64,000 nt of DNA from CAZAFL01 sp964484465 (GCA_964484465.1 CAZAFL010000003.1:62001-126000), one strand, 5' to 3'. Numbered from the stretch's first letter, positions 42,868-52,196 are shown. Notes: a model not told the origin generated them from the sequence alone. Made by a program: numbers and translations.

Positions 42868-44601
42868 TCAAAAATCATTTATCAAACCGACATGAATTTT
42901 CGCCTGGGAGAAAGAATCCCCTTTCCCTAATGCAAGGCTCACGCCGATATTACCGAGCGAGGTTTCCAGCCGAACGCCGACGCCATATCCATACTTGAAA
43001 TGTTGGAGAGATGAACTACCGTTGGCGGAATCCCCTGGAAGATAATAATATCCAGTATCAAAAAAACCGTAGAAAAAAGAATGACGTGAAAGGAGAAAAC
43101 GATACTCCGTATTCGTCCAGGCTATTCGTGAACCGAGAAATTGATTTTCCCGGTAACCTCTCAGAGTCGTAGTTCCGCCAAAGCGGTATAGGTCGCCAAT
43201 TTCTATGCGGTCGCTCGTTAATTGTCGCCCGTGCAAGCCGACGGCAACCACCTGCCGTGAAACAGGTTCAATAAATAAATCTGTATCCAGGCTGACTTTT
43301 TGAACCGAATGGGTTTCATCCTGTCGGGAAGGCGTGAAGATTTTTTTGTTCCCGATGGTATACTCGCTCCGGTAATTCACTCCGTTTGTGGGACTGAGAA
43401 TATCGTCTCTCGAATCATATTGGATCTCTATTCCGGTTGTGATGGTACGGCTGTTCGCAACATTTTGAATGGCAGTAGTACTCGACGGGATGATGTTCTC
43501 ATGGTTGAACACTCCGCCTACCGAAAATGATTCAGTGAGCAATATATCGGCTTTCGCTTCAACCGCCCGGCGGACATACGTGCTATCCTGCTGCCGCTGA
43601 TAAAACTCTCCGCTGAGGTTGAGGGGAATATCAAAAATCCACGGTTCAACATACTGTAAAGCGACCTCCTGTGAACGACTTTCATCTTTCTGCCAACTGA
43701 CATGCAGTTTCCTTGCCGTACCGAATAAATTTCTCATCGAGACATTGACCAGTCCGGTGAACATACCCTCGCCCGATGAACTGCCCGGGGCGTACCCAAC
43801 GATGCCATCGAACGTATTGGTCGCGCCTTCCTGAACGACGAGGAGAAGTCCCCCACCTGTAGAATTCATATACAATTGCGGGTCGTGGACAAGGGAAAAA
43901 ATGTTTAAGCGGTTCAACCGCTGACGGATTTTTGCAAGCTTGTCCTCATCAAAGAGTTCACCGGGGGTAACTCTTGCTTCCCGTGTAATAACATGTTCAT
44001 TCGTCTCCGTGTTTCCCTCAACTCTGATTTCATTAATATGAACTTTCGACCCTTCATCGACTGTAATTTCTATACGCAACACATGATTGCGCCCGCTGTC
44101 GACCTGAGCAATATTTACTATTTCGACTTTCGCAAAAGGATAACCGATGCGTTCGTAGCGGGAGATCAATGCATCGATATCCCGCTCAAGGATCTGCCGG
44201 TCAAGAGGTTTCCCTGTATGTGTATCAAAACGCTGAAGAATCTCTTCGACAGTGAAGACGGTGTTGCCTTCGAGATGAAGTTCTCCCACCTCCGATTGAT
44301 CTCCTTCATCGATTCGTAATGACACATCGACGACAGAGCTATCTTTTGAGAACGAAAGCGAATCAATGCCAATCTCAGCGAAATAAAACCCCTGCTGGTG
44401 ATACAGCTGAAGAAGAGACTCAAGATCGAGCCGCAGCCCGGAAGGAGAAAAAAATGATCGTGGTTTTGTGTTCATTGCCTCCTCGAGACGCCGTCCAGTT
44501 ATCCCATGGTTTCCTGTAAACCGGAGCGAACGAACTGTGGCAGCGTTCATCATACAGCAACAGACCAGAATGGCACAGGAAACTGGCAGGGTACGAATCA
44601 T
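42868..44601 (-). CDS. Omp85-family outer membrane protein (TamA/BamA-like, three POTRA)
   Basis: 577 residues. A signal peptide (about 1-21) is followed by three POTRA domains (about 22-97, 98-180 and 183-262; 'SEVGELHLEGNTVFTVEEIL', 'VHINEIRVEGNTETNEHVIT') and a 16-strand barrel to the C-terminus, which ends with Phe (GLINDF). The L6 motif 'TTLRGYRENQFLGS' carries the Arg of Omp85 proteins. The size and three POTRAs suit TamA or a lipid/LPS-related Omp85 better than BamA (five POTRAs). A TamB-like gene occurs at the start of the window; the two may act together. Confidence 0.88.
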   Translation of the reverse strand: MIRTLPVSCAILVCCCMMNAATVRSLRFTGNHGITGRRLEEAMNTKPRSFFSPSGLRLDLESLLQLYHQQGFYFAEIGIDSLSFSKDSSVVDVSLRIDEGDQSEVGELHLEGNTVFTVEEILQRFDTHTGKPLDRQILERDIDALISRYERIGYPFAKVEIVNIAQVDSGRNHVLRIEITVDEGSKVHINEIRVEGNTETNEHVITREARVTPGELFDEDKLAKIRQRLNRLNIFSLVHDPQLYMNSTGGGLLLVVQEGATNTFDGIVGYAPGSSSGEGMFTGLVNVSMRNLFGTARKLHVSWQKDESRSQEVALQYVEPWIFDIPLNLSGEFYQRQQDSTYVRRAVEAKADILLTESFSVGGVFNHENIIPSSTTAIQNVANSRTITTGIEIQYDSRDDILSPTNGVNYRSEYTIGNKKIFTPSRQDETHSVQKVSLDTDLFIEPVSRQVVAVGLHGRQLTSDRIEIGDLYRFGGTTTLRGYRENQFLGSRIAWTNTEYRFLLSRHSFFYGFFDTGYYYLPGDSANGSSSLQHFKYGYGVGVRLETSLGNIGVSLALGKGDSFSQAKIHVGLINDF

Positions 44602-44619
44602 GATGCGAACTAAGTTACA

Positions 44620-45915
44620 TCAGCGTGGTCGAGTACGCCAGACATCCCAAATCGGATTTTGCAGACGATAATCTCCAAAGCCGGTTGCATCGACAAAGAC
44701 AAACTCCCTGTTTGCCTCGTAATACGTCCACACTTCATACGGTTTTGAATCGATATCGAATGGGTGTCGCTCGACGTTGCTGGGCGGACCAAATATAATA
44801 TACACCATCCCCATATCGGTTTTCCATCCGTCGAGATAATGAGAAAAATTTTTGTTGGCGTATGCCACTCGCGCGTAATATTCCTCCATCAATTCATTGC
44901 GCTCGGTGTTCGGAGTGGGATCTCTTCTCTTCCAGAAGGCAAAAAACTTCTTTCGCTTGATCTCCGGATCAGCTTTTTTCATCGCCTCGATTGTATCTTT
45001 ATCCGTCAGGTATTGAAGCTGATCGATCGCCTGGTCGAGTTCCGCTATAGAAACCGGTAAACTACTCCACCGGATCACAAACGGGCGGGAAGAAATAACG
45101 CCGACATTCGCAAGCTCCTTATTTACCTTTTCCCCTTCGGGTATGACCTGTGATTCAATCGTATATTCTCCTGTCAATAATTTTGAGCTGTTCACTCGAA
45201 TAAAGCAGGGTGTTTTTCCGGCTGCAAGCCGCTGCATCGTCGAATCGTGCTGGAGGATATCTCCCTTTATATTCTTAATCATTGTCCAGACAACGGCAGA
45301 ATCCGCATCCACATGATTATAAATTTCAAAGAAAATATAGAATGTTTCACCATATTCCCCGACATTTCCGGAAATGTTGGGATAAACGATTTTCTTTTCT
45401 CCTTCTTTCCCCAGACGATTCACGAGCATGATATCACTCAGACAAAACGGATTCACCGAAAAATTCTGTATTTTAACATCCCGCTTCGCGCGATTTGTCT
45501 TCTTTGTATCATCATCCTGAATTTGTACGATGAGGGAATATTCACCCGGAGAAAGGATAAATGACTTCTGACTGAGGTTTTCCGCTGTGGGAGATACGGA
45601 CGCTTCATAGTCTTTCGTCTCCACCGTTTCAGTCCACGATTTGTCGAATACCGTTTTATCGTTGTTATCTTCAACATCAATGTAAACATCATACCGCGCG
45701 CGGAATACCTCATCCTCTTTGATAAAATGCAATCCTTCATACGGCACTTCGATATAGAGGTCGAGCCTGCTGGAATCGGACACACCGGAAGAAAAATTTA
45801 ACGCGTCGAAATAGAGACGGGGAGCATCGGGGGCTTGCTGATGCGGAAGTTCCGATTGTGCGAAAGCCGCCTCGAACGCGAGAATTAAAATACAACAAAT
45901 CTTTTTCAACATCAT
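44620..45915 (-). CDS. GWxTD domain exported protein
   Basis: 431 residues with a signal peptide (about 1-19). The N-terminal two-thirds is beta-rich ('EVPYEGLHFIKEDEVFRARY', 'LSPGEYSLIVQIQDDDTKK'). The C-terminal GWxTD domain (about 335-430) has the name motif in 'HYLDGWKTDMGMVYIIFGPP' and ends 'PYEVWTYYEANREFVFVDA'. The family is restricted largely to Ignavibacteria, Chlorobi and related phyla, and has no known function. A GAGGAGG ribosome binding site precedes it. Located between rimO and the Omp85 gene, it may be an outer-membrane or periplasmic partner of the latter. Confidence 0.88.
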   Translation of the reverse strand: MMLKKICCILILAFEAAFAQSELPHQQAPDAPRLYFDALNFSSGVSDSSRLDLYIEVPYEGLHFIKEDEVFRARYDVYIDVEDNNDKTVFDKSWTETVETKDYEASVSPTAENLSQKSFILSPGEYSLIVQIQDDDTKKTNRAKRDVKIQNFSVNPFCLSDIMLVNRLGKEGEKKIVYPNISGNVGEYGETFYIFFEIYNHVDADSAVVWTMIKNIKGDILQHDSTMQRLAAGKTPCFIRVNSSKLLTGEYTIESQVIPEGEKVNKELANVGVISSRPFVIRWSSLPVSIAELDQAIDQLQYLTDKDTIEAMKKADPEIKRKKFFAFWKRRDPTPNTERNELMEEYYARVAYANKNFSHYLDGWKTDMGMVYIIFGPPSNVERHPFDIDSKPYEVWTYYEANREFVFVDATGFGDYRLQNPIWDVWRTRPR

Positions 45916-45939
45916 TATAACCTCCTCACGGACTTCAAA

Positions 45940-47265
45940 CTACAGGAACAACGAATCTGAGCGAACAGTACCCTTCAGTTCAGGATAAGCGAACAGGTCA
46001 TATTCATCGGCATCAACTATCGTTACATTGTAAAAGGATCCGACCGAAAGGCTATTTGCGGAATGGATCGTCACCTCGTTGTCGACTTCCGGTGCATCAC
46101 GCTCGGTTCTTCCAAAAGCGGTCTCTCCTTCTTTTCCATCGATAAGGACTCTCTGTGCCGTGCCGACAAATCGATCATTTTTTCCCCGGGAAATTTTCTT
46201 TTGAGTTTCCATGATTCGATTCCGGCGCTCCTCTTTTAGCTCCTGAGGAATCGGATCGCCCAATGGATAAGCAGTCGTTCCTTCCTCCAGGGAATAGGTA
46301 AAGACTCCTAATCGTTCGAACTGCGTTTCTTCTACAAATTCAACAAGCTCATTGAACTCTTTTTCTCCTTCATTCGGATAGCCTACGATAAGCGTTGTCC
46401 GCAGCGCTATGCCCGGAACAGTTTTCCGAATCATCGCAATCAACGACCGAAGTTTGTCGGACGTAATCCCCCGACGCATCGAAGCAAGTACCGAGTCGGA
46501 GATATGCTGCACCGGCATATCAAGGTAACGACAAAGCTTGGCATTACGGTCAAATTCTTCCAGCACATCTGCAGGAAATCCCGTCGGAAAAGCATACATT
46601 AATCGTATCCATTCAATTCCATCGATACGGGAAAGTTCCAATAAGAGTTGGGAAAGGATTCTTTTTCCGTATATATCGAGACCATAATACGTACTGTCCT
46701 GTGCGATGAGAATGAGTTCACGCACACCCAAGGCGGCAAGCCTGCGTGCTTCAAGAAGAACGCGCTCTAATGGTTTACTGATATGCTTGCCACGCATTAA
46801 TGGAATTGAGCAGAAGGAGCAGGGACGGTCGCACCCTTCCGAAATTTTGATATAGGCATAATGACGCGGAGTTGTAAGAAGCCTTTCACCTACCAGCTCA
46901 TATTTATAATCGCCGTCAAGGGCACGAACCACCTGGTCCATTTTGTTTGCACCGACGTATGCATCGACTTCAGGAATTTCCCTGCGAAGCTCTGTGGAAT
47001 ATCTCTCAGAAAGACAGCCCATGACGATAACCTTCTTGAGCTTTCCTTCTTTTTTTAATTGCACTGCATTCATAATCGTCTGGATTGATTCCTCCTTCGA
47101 CGCCTCGATAAAACCGCAGGTGTTGATGACTGCAATTCCAGCTTTTTCCGTATCGAACGTCAGATCGAGGTTATTCGCCTGGATCTGTTTCATCAGGACT
47201 TCGGAATCAACCACATTCTTTGAGCAACCCAGCGTGATAACGCTGATTTTTTCTTTTGTGAGCAC
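45940..47265 (-). CDS. rimO: Ribosomal protein S12 methylthiotransferase RimO
   Basis: 441-residue radical-SAM enzyme that methylthiolates Asp of ribosomal protein S12. The N-terminal UPF0004 domain has Cys in 'ITLGCSKNVVDSE', 'VINTCGFIEASKEES' and 'VMGCLSERY'. The radical-SAM cluster is 'SEGCDRPCSFCSIPLMRGKH'. A TRAM domain closes the protein (about 370-438). 'CSKNVVDSE' and 'RGKHISKPLE' favour RimO over MiaB. GTG start at 47265, 7 bases after the cdsA stop. Confidence 0.95.
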   Translation of the reverse strand: MLTKEKISVITLGCSKNVVDSEVLMKQIQANNLDLTFDTEKAGIAVINTCGFIEASKEESIQTIMNAVQLKKEGKLKKVIVMGCLSERYSTELRREIPEVDAYVGANKMDQVVRALDGDYKYELVGERLLTTPRHYAYIKISEGCDRPCSFCSIPLMRGKHISKPLERVLLEARRLAALGVRELILIAQDSTYYGLDIYGKRILSQLLLELSRIDGIEWIRLMYAFPTGFPADVLEEFDRNAKLCRYLDMPVQHISDSVLASMRRGITSDKLRSLIAMIRKTVPGIALRTTLIVGYPNEGEKEFNELVEFVEETQFERLGVFTYSLEEGTTAYPLGDPIPQELKEERRNRIMETQKKISRGKNDRFVGTAQRVLIDGKEGETAFGRTERDAPEVDNEVTIHSANSLSVGSFYNVTIVDADEYDLFAYPELKGTVRSDSLFL

Positions 47266-47272
47266 TCGACCC

Positions 47273-48220
47273 TTAAGTAAAAACGATGTAATCTAAATAA
47301 AGATACACAATTGGAGCGACGAAAAGCAAACTATCGAAGCGGTCGAACACTCCCCCGTGACCCGGAATTAACGCGGAAGAATCCTTCACCCCAGCATCCC
47401 GTTTTATCAGGGACTCTACGAGGTCACCGAGCTGGCCAAACACTCCGACAATCGCGCCGATGATTACTGCGTTGCTCAGTGATAAGTATCCGAGAACAAG
47501 ATACTTCGCAGCGATTGCGCTCCCGAGGGCAAAAATAAAACCGAATACGGCGCCTTCCCAGGTTTTGTTAGGGCTGACGCGCGGGTAGAGTTTATGACGC
47601 CCGAAGGCTGTGCCCGCATGATATGCTGCGCTGTCGCAGATCCAGATTACCGCAAAGATTGAAATGACGGTGTACCCTCCCCACCGATATACTTGTGCTA
47701 TCGCTTCCGTGTCGGAGAAACTCACGTTATTCGGAAAATACCTCAACATCGGAAAATCGAGCGGTACAAACACTTCTCGCAAGCCGATGAACGTTCCGAA
47801 AAACAGCGGTATGTAAAAAATACCCATCAGGGTCGATGAGAGGTTCAAAATTGCAGAGCCGTCATTCCGAAATAGTTCGACGAGGCATAAGACCAGGATT
47901 GTCACAACGAGCACAATAACCAGGAGTTGTGTTTGTGTCGGGAACGGAATCATGACCCCCTGTGACTCGAAGAGCCTGAAGATGAACTCACGAAGTTTGA
48001 AGTGGTAGAACGAGAGGTTGACAAAGAATCCCGCGACGATTCCCAGCGCAACCAGAGGTTTTGCACCCTTGGCTTCGGTAATCGAATAAAATTCTTTTAA
48101 TGAAACAGCGGAAGCAATTGCAATGAATACAAAAAAATATAACCCTCCTGCCATACAGATGAAAATGATAATCGGAATTGCAACGCATGCTGTCAAAACA
48201 CGGCGTGTGAGGTTGCTCAT
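47273..48220 (-). CDS. cdsA: Phosphatidate cytidylyltransferase
   Basis: 315-residue membrane enzyme producing CDP-diacylglycerol from phosphatidic acid and CTP. About eight membrane segments. The family signature is at the C-terminal end: 'SPNKTWEGAVFGFIFALGSA', 'GDLVESLIKRDAGVKDSSAL' and 'PGHGGVFDRFDSLLFVAP', containing the S-x-x-K-R-x-x-x-x-K-D-x-x-x-x-x-P-G-H-G-G-x-x-D-R pattern. The preceding gene on the strand (CPBP protease) is 10 bases away. Confidence 0.95.
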   Translation of the reverse strand: MSNLTRRVLTACVAIPIIIFICMAGGLYFFVFIAIASAVSLKEFYSITEAKGAKPLVALGIVAGFFVNLSFYHFKLREFIFRLFESQGVMIPFPTQTQLLVIVLVVTILVLCLVELFRNDGSAILNLSSTLMGIFYIPLFFGTFIGLREVFVPLDFPMLRYFPNNVSFSDTEAIAQVYRWGGYTVISIFAVIWICDSAAYHAGTAFGRHKLYPRVSPNKTWEGAVFGFIFALGSAIAAKYLVLGYLSLSNAVIIGAIVGVFGQLGDLVESLIKRDAGVKDSSALIPGHGGVFDRFDSLLFVAPIVYLYLDYIVFT

Positions 48221-48230
48221 TGAAGTGTGA

Positions 48231-49187
48231 TCATGGTTGTACCCCCGTAAAATCGGCTTCAGGTGTTTGCCTGCGAGTAATCTGAATAAAATAAAATGTC
48301 GATATTCCGAATAAGAGAAGGAAGATCACTGCATTCCCTGTCAGATAACCTATTGACATTTCATTGGGGTTGCCGGTAACAAGATAATCATCGCGCTGAA
48401 TATATGCAGCCACACAGGCGATGGCGTTATTATAAAAATGTGCCGCGATGGAGACAACAATACTGTTTGCCCGGAACACTAAAAACCCTAAATACACTCC
48501 GAGCAAAACGAGAGGGACAATGGAAAAGGGGTTTAGATGATAAACCCCAAAAATAATACCGGTGAGAAGAATACTCTTCCGGGGGCCTAGCCCCTGTTCA
48601 AAACTTCTCTGAACCAGTCCCCGAAACATAAATTCCTCGGTTAGCGCAGGAATCAAGGCAATGACAATGATGACCAATATGAGTTCCGGGATCGAGCGGG
48701 CAGTGACAAGAAGTTTCATCGTTTCTTCAATCAAATCCTTAAACTGCTGGACGTATGGCGCAATCGATTGAGGAAGAGGTATTTTCTCCTGGAAAAACAA
48801 ATACATTTGTAACAATTGCTGTAATGAAAATATCCCGACGAGCGGAAGAACTAAGGTACCGAGACTGGCCCGGCGAACCCGCAGGAATTCTTTTGCATCC
48901 GAAGACGCCAGACGTGTGAGAAGAGTTGCAGGGACAAGAATGAACAGGAGCTCACCGACACCGTTTGCAAGCCTGAAGCCAAGAACGTTGCCCGCGTCAG
49001 GTTTGAATCCGAAGACCATCAGGATAATCAGTCCCCCAACGAACTGATAAAGAATAAAAACACCAATCAGCGCAAGAAAGGCAAATGCGACAGGAGAAAT
49101 TCCGTGTTTCCGAATGAATGTTTGTTCAGATAATTGCACACCGTTAAGGTAATCCGGCTGAAGCGGAGGAATTTCATAACCGGTCAT
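48231..49187 (-). CDS. CPBP family intramembrane metalloprotease
   Basis: 318 residues with about eight membrane segments. The Abi/CAAX motifs are visible: 'ALTEEFMFRGLVQRSFEQ' (Glu-Glu and Arg), 'GIIFGVYHLNPFSIVPLVLL' (His) and 'VSIAAHFYNNAIA' (second His, Asn). Members cleave prenylated or other membrane proteins, or have scaffold roles. Its ATG overlaps the stop of the deoxyhypusine-synthase-like gene by four bases, so the two are translated together. Confidence 0.9.
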   Translation of the reverse strand: MTGYEIPPLQPDYLNGVQLSEQTFIRKHGISPVAFAFLALIGVFILYQFVGGLIILMVFGFKPDAGNVLGFRLANGVGELLFILVPATLLTRLASSDAKEFLRVRRASLGTLVLPLVGIFSLQQLLQMYLFFQEKIPLPQSIAPYVQQFKDLIEETMKLLVTARSIPELILVIIVIALIPALTEEFMFRGLVQRSFEQGLGPRKSILLTGIIFGVYHLNPFSIVPLVLLGVYLGFLVFRANSIVVSIAAHFYNNAIACVAAYIQRDDYLVTGNPNEMSIGYLTGNAVIFLLLFGISTFYFIQITRRQTPEADFTGVQP

Positions 49188-50140
49188 CGGGCTTTTTTTA
49201 ATTTGTTCTTTATCATTGCAACGACCAGGGGAATCATGATCTCGTGATGTCCGGTAAAGAGGTACCCTTTTCCGCCCTGCTGTGTGGGCCGGTGAACAAT
49301 GTTCATGCGCGGGCGGTAATGCTGGATCATGTCAAAATTGGCTGTTGTGAATCCACGGACGTGGAAGCCGAGATTACGGGCAACGGTCAGCGCTTTGAGA
49401 AACACTTCCGGCAGGAGGACCGCAGAACCGATGTTCATGACAACTCCGCCACCATGAAGTTTCGTCACCTCATTGCACAACACTTTAAAATCGCGGAACG
49501 TCATTTCGCCCGTTGTCGCTCCGTCCATCGTCGGTTGCTGGTGAATGATATCCGTGCCTATAGCGGCATGCACCGTCACGGGAATCCCGCTACGGTAACA
49601 TGCAGCAAGGATGCTCACATTATTGTGGGAGGATTTTTGCAGGGCGCGCCCAAGAGCCTCTCCGTATCCTCCGTTATCATCAAGAATTCCATTTGCCAGA
49701 TTGCCGTTGATAAACTCTCCGGTTTCCATCGACATGCCGAACCGACCGTCGGCGATATTTTCCTCCACGTCTTCAGACGTCTTTCCCCACATCGCAGTTT
49801 CAACATCATGAATGGCCGCGGCGCTGTTCATCGCCACACATGTAATGACCTTTCGCTTGATCAGGTCCACGATAAGAGGAGAAAGTCCCACTTTAATCAC
49901 GTGAGCTCCCATCATCGTTATGACGGGCTTTCCCCGACGACCGGCAATGATGACATCATCGACAAACTTTCGTAAATCTTTTGCGACAAGAATATCGGGA
50001 AGCGAGCGAGCGAAGTCGGAAAATGGTTGACGCGCAGGGTCATACGTTCTCGCAAAAGAAGCAGTTTTCACTTTGCTTTTCCGTCCTTTAATGGAGATGG
50101 TTCTGATACCCGTCAGGTCGATTTGTTTGTAATGTGCCAT
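49184..50140 (-). CDS. Deoxyhypusine-synthase-like protein without the catalytic Lys
   Basis: 318 residues, cytosolic. Overall order resembles deoxyhypusine synthase (DHS): an early 'GKPVITMMGAHVIKVGLSPL' segment where DHS has its NAD-binding strand, 'CVAMNSAAAIHDVETAMWGK' matching the TAGG region, 'GIPVTVHAAIGTDIIHQQP', then 'LHGGGVVMNIGSAVLLPEVF' matching the G-G-G-x-x-K-H element. Here the catalytic Lys position is Met235 and the next His is Asn236. The rest ends 'RPRMNIVHRPTQQGGKGYLF'. DHS transfers aminobutyl from spermidine to Lys; without the Lys this protein should do something else. The family assignment is my inference from motif order; it is otherwise a conserved hypothetical protein. 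Confidence 0.6.
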   Translation of the reverse strand: MAHYKQIDLTGIRTISIKGRKSKVKTASFARTYDPARQPFSDFARSLPDILVAKDLRKFVDDVIIAGRRGKPVITMMGAHVIKVGLSPLIVDLIKRKVITCVAMNSAAAIHDVETAMWGKTSEDVEENIADGRFGMSMETGEFINGNLANGILDDNGGYGEALGRALQKSSHNNVSILAACYRSGIPVTVHAAIGTDIIHQQPTMDGATTGEMTFRDFKVLCNEVTKLHGGGVVMNIGSAVLLPEVFLKALTVARNLGFHVRGFTTANFDMIQHYRPRMNIVHRPTQQGGKGYLFTGHHEIMIPLVVAMIKNKLKKAR

Positions 50141-50141
50141 A

Positions 50142-51023
50142 TTAATCTTCTTTCACTCGTGCTCGAATGGGTCCCCTGATTCCCCGTGCTTCGACAAGAT
50201 CCGAATCGATCGAACCGATCACTATCTTAGTGCTTACTTTTATTGGAATCTTCCGATCGTCGTCGGTGAGCCAGATGTACACTTTACCGTCACCTTTGAA
50301 CAACCCGCCTTCATGTGCAAGAGGTTCGATGACAATACAATTGAATTTTCCCGCATCCACCTCAATCATTTGCCTTCCCCTAAATTTAACGTCAAGTTGG
50401 TAAGTCGAATCCTTAAAGAAATTCTGAAGATGAATTTTCTGACCAGGTTTGAAATCCCTAAAATCGATCGTCCGCGTAAAATAGAAGGCCGACATAATAT
50501 CGTGTACATATGGAGGGATAATATGGTCGCCGTCTGAAGTTTTAGCAATATGCCTCACCTGGTCAAAATCAGCAATAAAATCGCGGGCATATCCGCCCTC
50601 ACGGATATGTTGCTCGAATCGCCAAGGGAAAAGCCCTTCGGCGTCGACAATCGTCCTGTATCTGTCTTCAACCTTATATGCCCAGTTAAAAATCGGTTTT
50701 GAATCGACGGAAAATTCAATCTTATGGCATTTGCGGCCGTTATAGATGGTATCCGAAATCTTCATGACCGCTTCTCCTGCGTTGACAAATCCATAATTCA
50801 CATCGAATCGAAGGTATTCGCCTGAAGAGTAAGCGGTGTTGGGAATTTTCCGCAATGTATCCATCGGATTAACAGCAGCAGTGTCTCGCTTTGCGGAAAC
50901 TCTATCGGTTATCACCCCAAGAGAATCTCTTTTGGCAGCAGGCGCGGTTGCCTGCCAGCCGTGGCCCCCTTTAGTACTCAGAAAAATCAGCCCAAATAAA
51001 AATAATCTCGAAAACTTAGTCAT
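50142..51023 (-). CDS. DUF3108 domain secreted protein
   Basis: 293 residues from ATG at 51023. The frame runs further upstream to 51200, but that overlaps the glycosyltransferase gene and lacks a signal, whereas this ATG begins 'MTKFSRLFLFGLIFLSTKGG', a normal signal peptide. The DUF3108 part (about 65-290) has 'GEYLRFDVNYGFVNAGEAVM', 'FNWAYKVEDRYRTIVDAEGL' and 'YIWLTDDDRKIPIKVS'. The family is periplasmic, with an outer-membrane-related lipocalin-like barrel proposed. It overlaps the heptosyltransferase stop by eight bases, which suggests LPS or lipid handling. Confidence 0.88.
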   Translation of the reverse strand: MTKFSRLFLFGLIFLSTKGGHGWQATAPAAKRDSLGVITDRVSAKRDTAAVNPMDTLRKIPNTAYSSGEYLRFDVNYGFVNAGEAVMKISDTIYNGRKCHKIEFSVDSKPIFNWAYKVEDRYRTIVDAEGLFPWRFEQHIREGGYARDFIADFDQVRHIAKTSDGDHIIPPYVHDIMSAFYFTRTIDFRDFKPGQKIHLQNFFKDSTYQLDVKFRGRQMIEVDAGKFNCIVIEPLAHEGGLFKGDGKVYIWLTDDDRKIPIKVSTKIVIGSIDSDLVEARGIRGPIRARVKED

Positions 51024-52068
51024 GCAATTGCTCTGATGAGAGATACGGGAGGCAGGCTTCGAAAGCTTCATCAACAGTAATTGTCGACATACACTCACAC
51101 GCCGCTTGTTTCGCACGGATGCATACAGTACAATCCGACGGTTTATTTTTTGGAGTGAGCACTGTTTTCTTGGAGGTAACAGGTCCCCATCTTGTCGCAT
51201 TGAGTGCAGTAACCTGCGGATAGATGCCGACTACCGGCGTTCCGACTGCCGCAGCGATATGCAGCGGGCCGGTAGAATTTCCGACAAACAGTGTTGAAAG
51301 TTTTGCCAGCGCAGCGTACTCTTTCAAATTCAATTCGTCGACAAATGTAACAGCAGGAATTCCCGCGACCGAGAGCAACCGGTCAACCAACGATTTTTCT
51401 TTTTTTCCACCTGTAAAGATAATATTTACATTTAATTTTTGAAAAAGGCGCCGGGCGAGCATTCCAAAGCTTTCCGGGCTCCATTCCCGAGCAGACCCCC
51501 CGCTCCCGGGATGTACAATAACTGTCGGTGCGTTATTTCGCACGCCGCGTTGCACAAGAAGGGTTTTCATATCGTCCAATACCTGAGGCTGGACATCGAG
51601 TGTGAGGGGGTTATCGTTGTCTGAAATTGTACAGTCGACCGTCGTCAATAAATTAAGGTTATATTCCAATTCATGGTGTAGCGCGTCTTTTCTATGCTCA
51701 TAGAGTTTCTTATTAAACAAAAACGAATACCATCGGTATCCCGTTCCGACCCTGACAGGAATGCCGGCAAACCAGGTCATCATTGCAAGTCGGAACCGGG
51801 GATAGGTATGAAACACGATATCGAATTGCTCCGAGCGCAGCATTGTTACAAGACGAAAGAACGGCAGCAATCGCTGACCATCGTCATAAAAGAGAATCTG
51901 ATTGATATCGCGATTGTCTTCGACCAGCCCGGCAGTGTAACGGCGAAGGAGCATGGCGATATGTGCCGCGGGAAAATGGCGTTTCAGCACGCGAGCCATC
52001 GGTAAGGTAAGAATAACATCTCCTATCCTGTCAGTCCGAACAATCAAAATCCTTCGAAATTCCTGCAT
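51016..52068 (-). CDS. Glycosyltransferase family 9 (heptosyltransferase-like)
   Basis: 350 residues from ATG at 52068 (TTG one codon earlier). GT-B fold enzyme adding heptose or a similar sugar to the LPS core from an ADP-sugar. Family marks: 'ILIVRTDRIGDVILTLPMAR' at the N-terminus, 'VIVHPGSGGSAREWSPESFG' at the donor domain and 'FVGNSTGPLHIAAAVGTPVV' as the sugar-nucleotide site. A Cys-rich tail ('CTVCIRAKQAACECMSTI') is commonly seen in this family. First gene of the long minus-strand run, just behind the promoter at 52101-52129. Confidence 0.93.
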   Translation of the reverse strand: MQEFRRILIVRTDRIGDVILTLPMARVLKRHFPAAHIAMLLRRYTAGLVEDNRDINQILFYDDGQRLLPFFRLVTMLRSEQFDIVFHTYPRFRLAMMTWFAGIPVRVGTGYRWYSFLFNKKLYEHRKDALHHELEYNLNLLTTVDCTISDNDNPLTLDVQPQVLDDMKTLLVQRGVRNNAPTVIVHPGSGGSAREWSPESFGMLARRLFQKLNVNIIFTGGKKEKSLVDRLLSVAGIPAVTFVDELNLKEYAALAKLSTLFVGNSTGPLHIAAAVGTPVVGIYPQVTALNATRWGPVTSKKTVLTPKNKPSDCTVCIRAKQAACECMSTITVDEAFEACLPYLSSEQLHD

Positions 52069-52100
52069 CAACTGTTATAGGACCCTAAATCATTCGACCC

Positions 52101-52129
52101 AATATACATGGATTGTGAGTGATTTGCAA
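52101..52129 (-). promoter_or_regulatory. Promoter of the heptosyltransferase operon
   Basis: On the minus strand TTGCAA (52129-52124), 17-base spacer, TATATT (52106-52101). The leader is about 25 bases. It is the only clear promoter ahead of the run from 52068 down to 40001. Confidence 0.65.
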
Positions 52130-52196
52130 AGGAACATTGTATTCAATTACCAATATCGGCTGAAAGAATGCTTTTTTATTATGAGAACCTTAAGCC

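Noticed and set aside
49244..49975. Plus-strand open frame of 243 codons inside the deoxyhypusine-synthase-like gene
   Set aside because: The minus-strand frame is operonic and conserved-looking; the plus-strand translation is His/Arg-rich without domains.
51024..51200. Upstream extension of the DUF3108 gene
   Set aside because: It would place 59 non-conserved residues before a normal signal peptide and overlap the heptosyltransferase gene by 185 bases.
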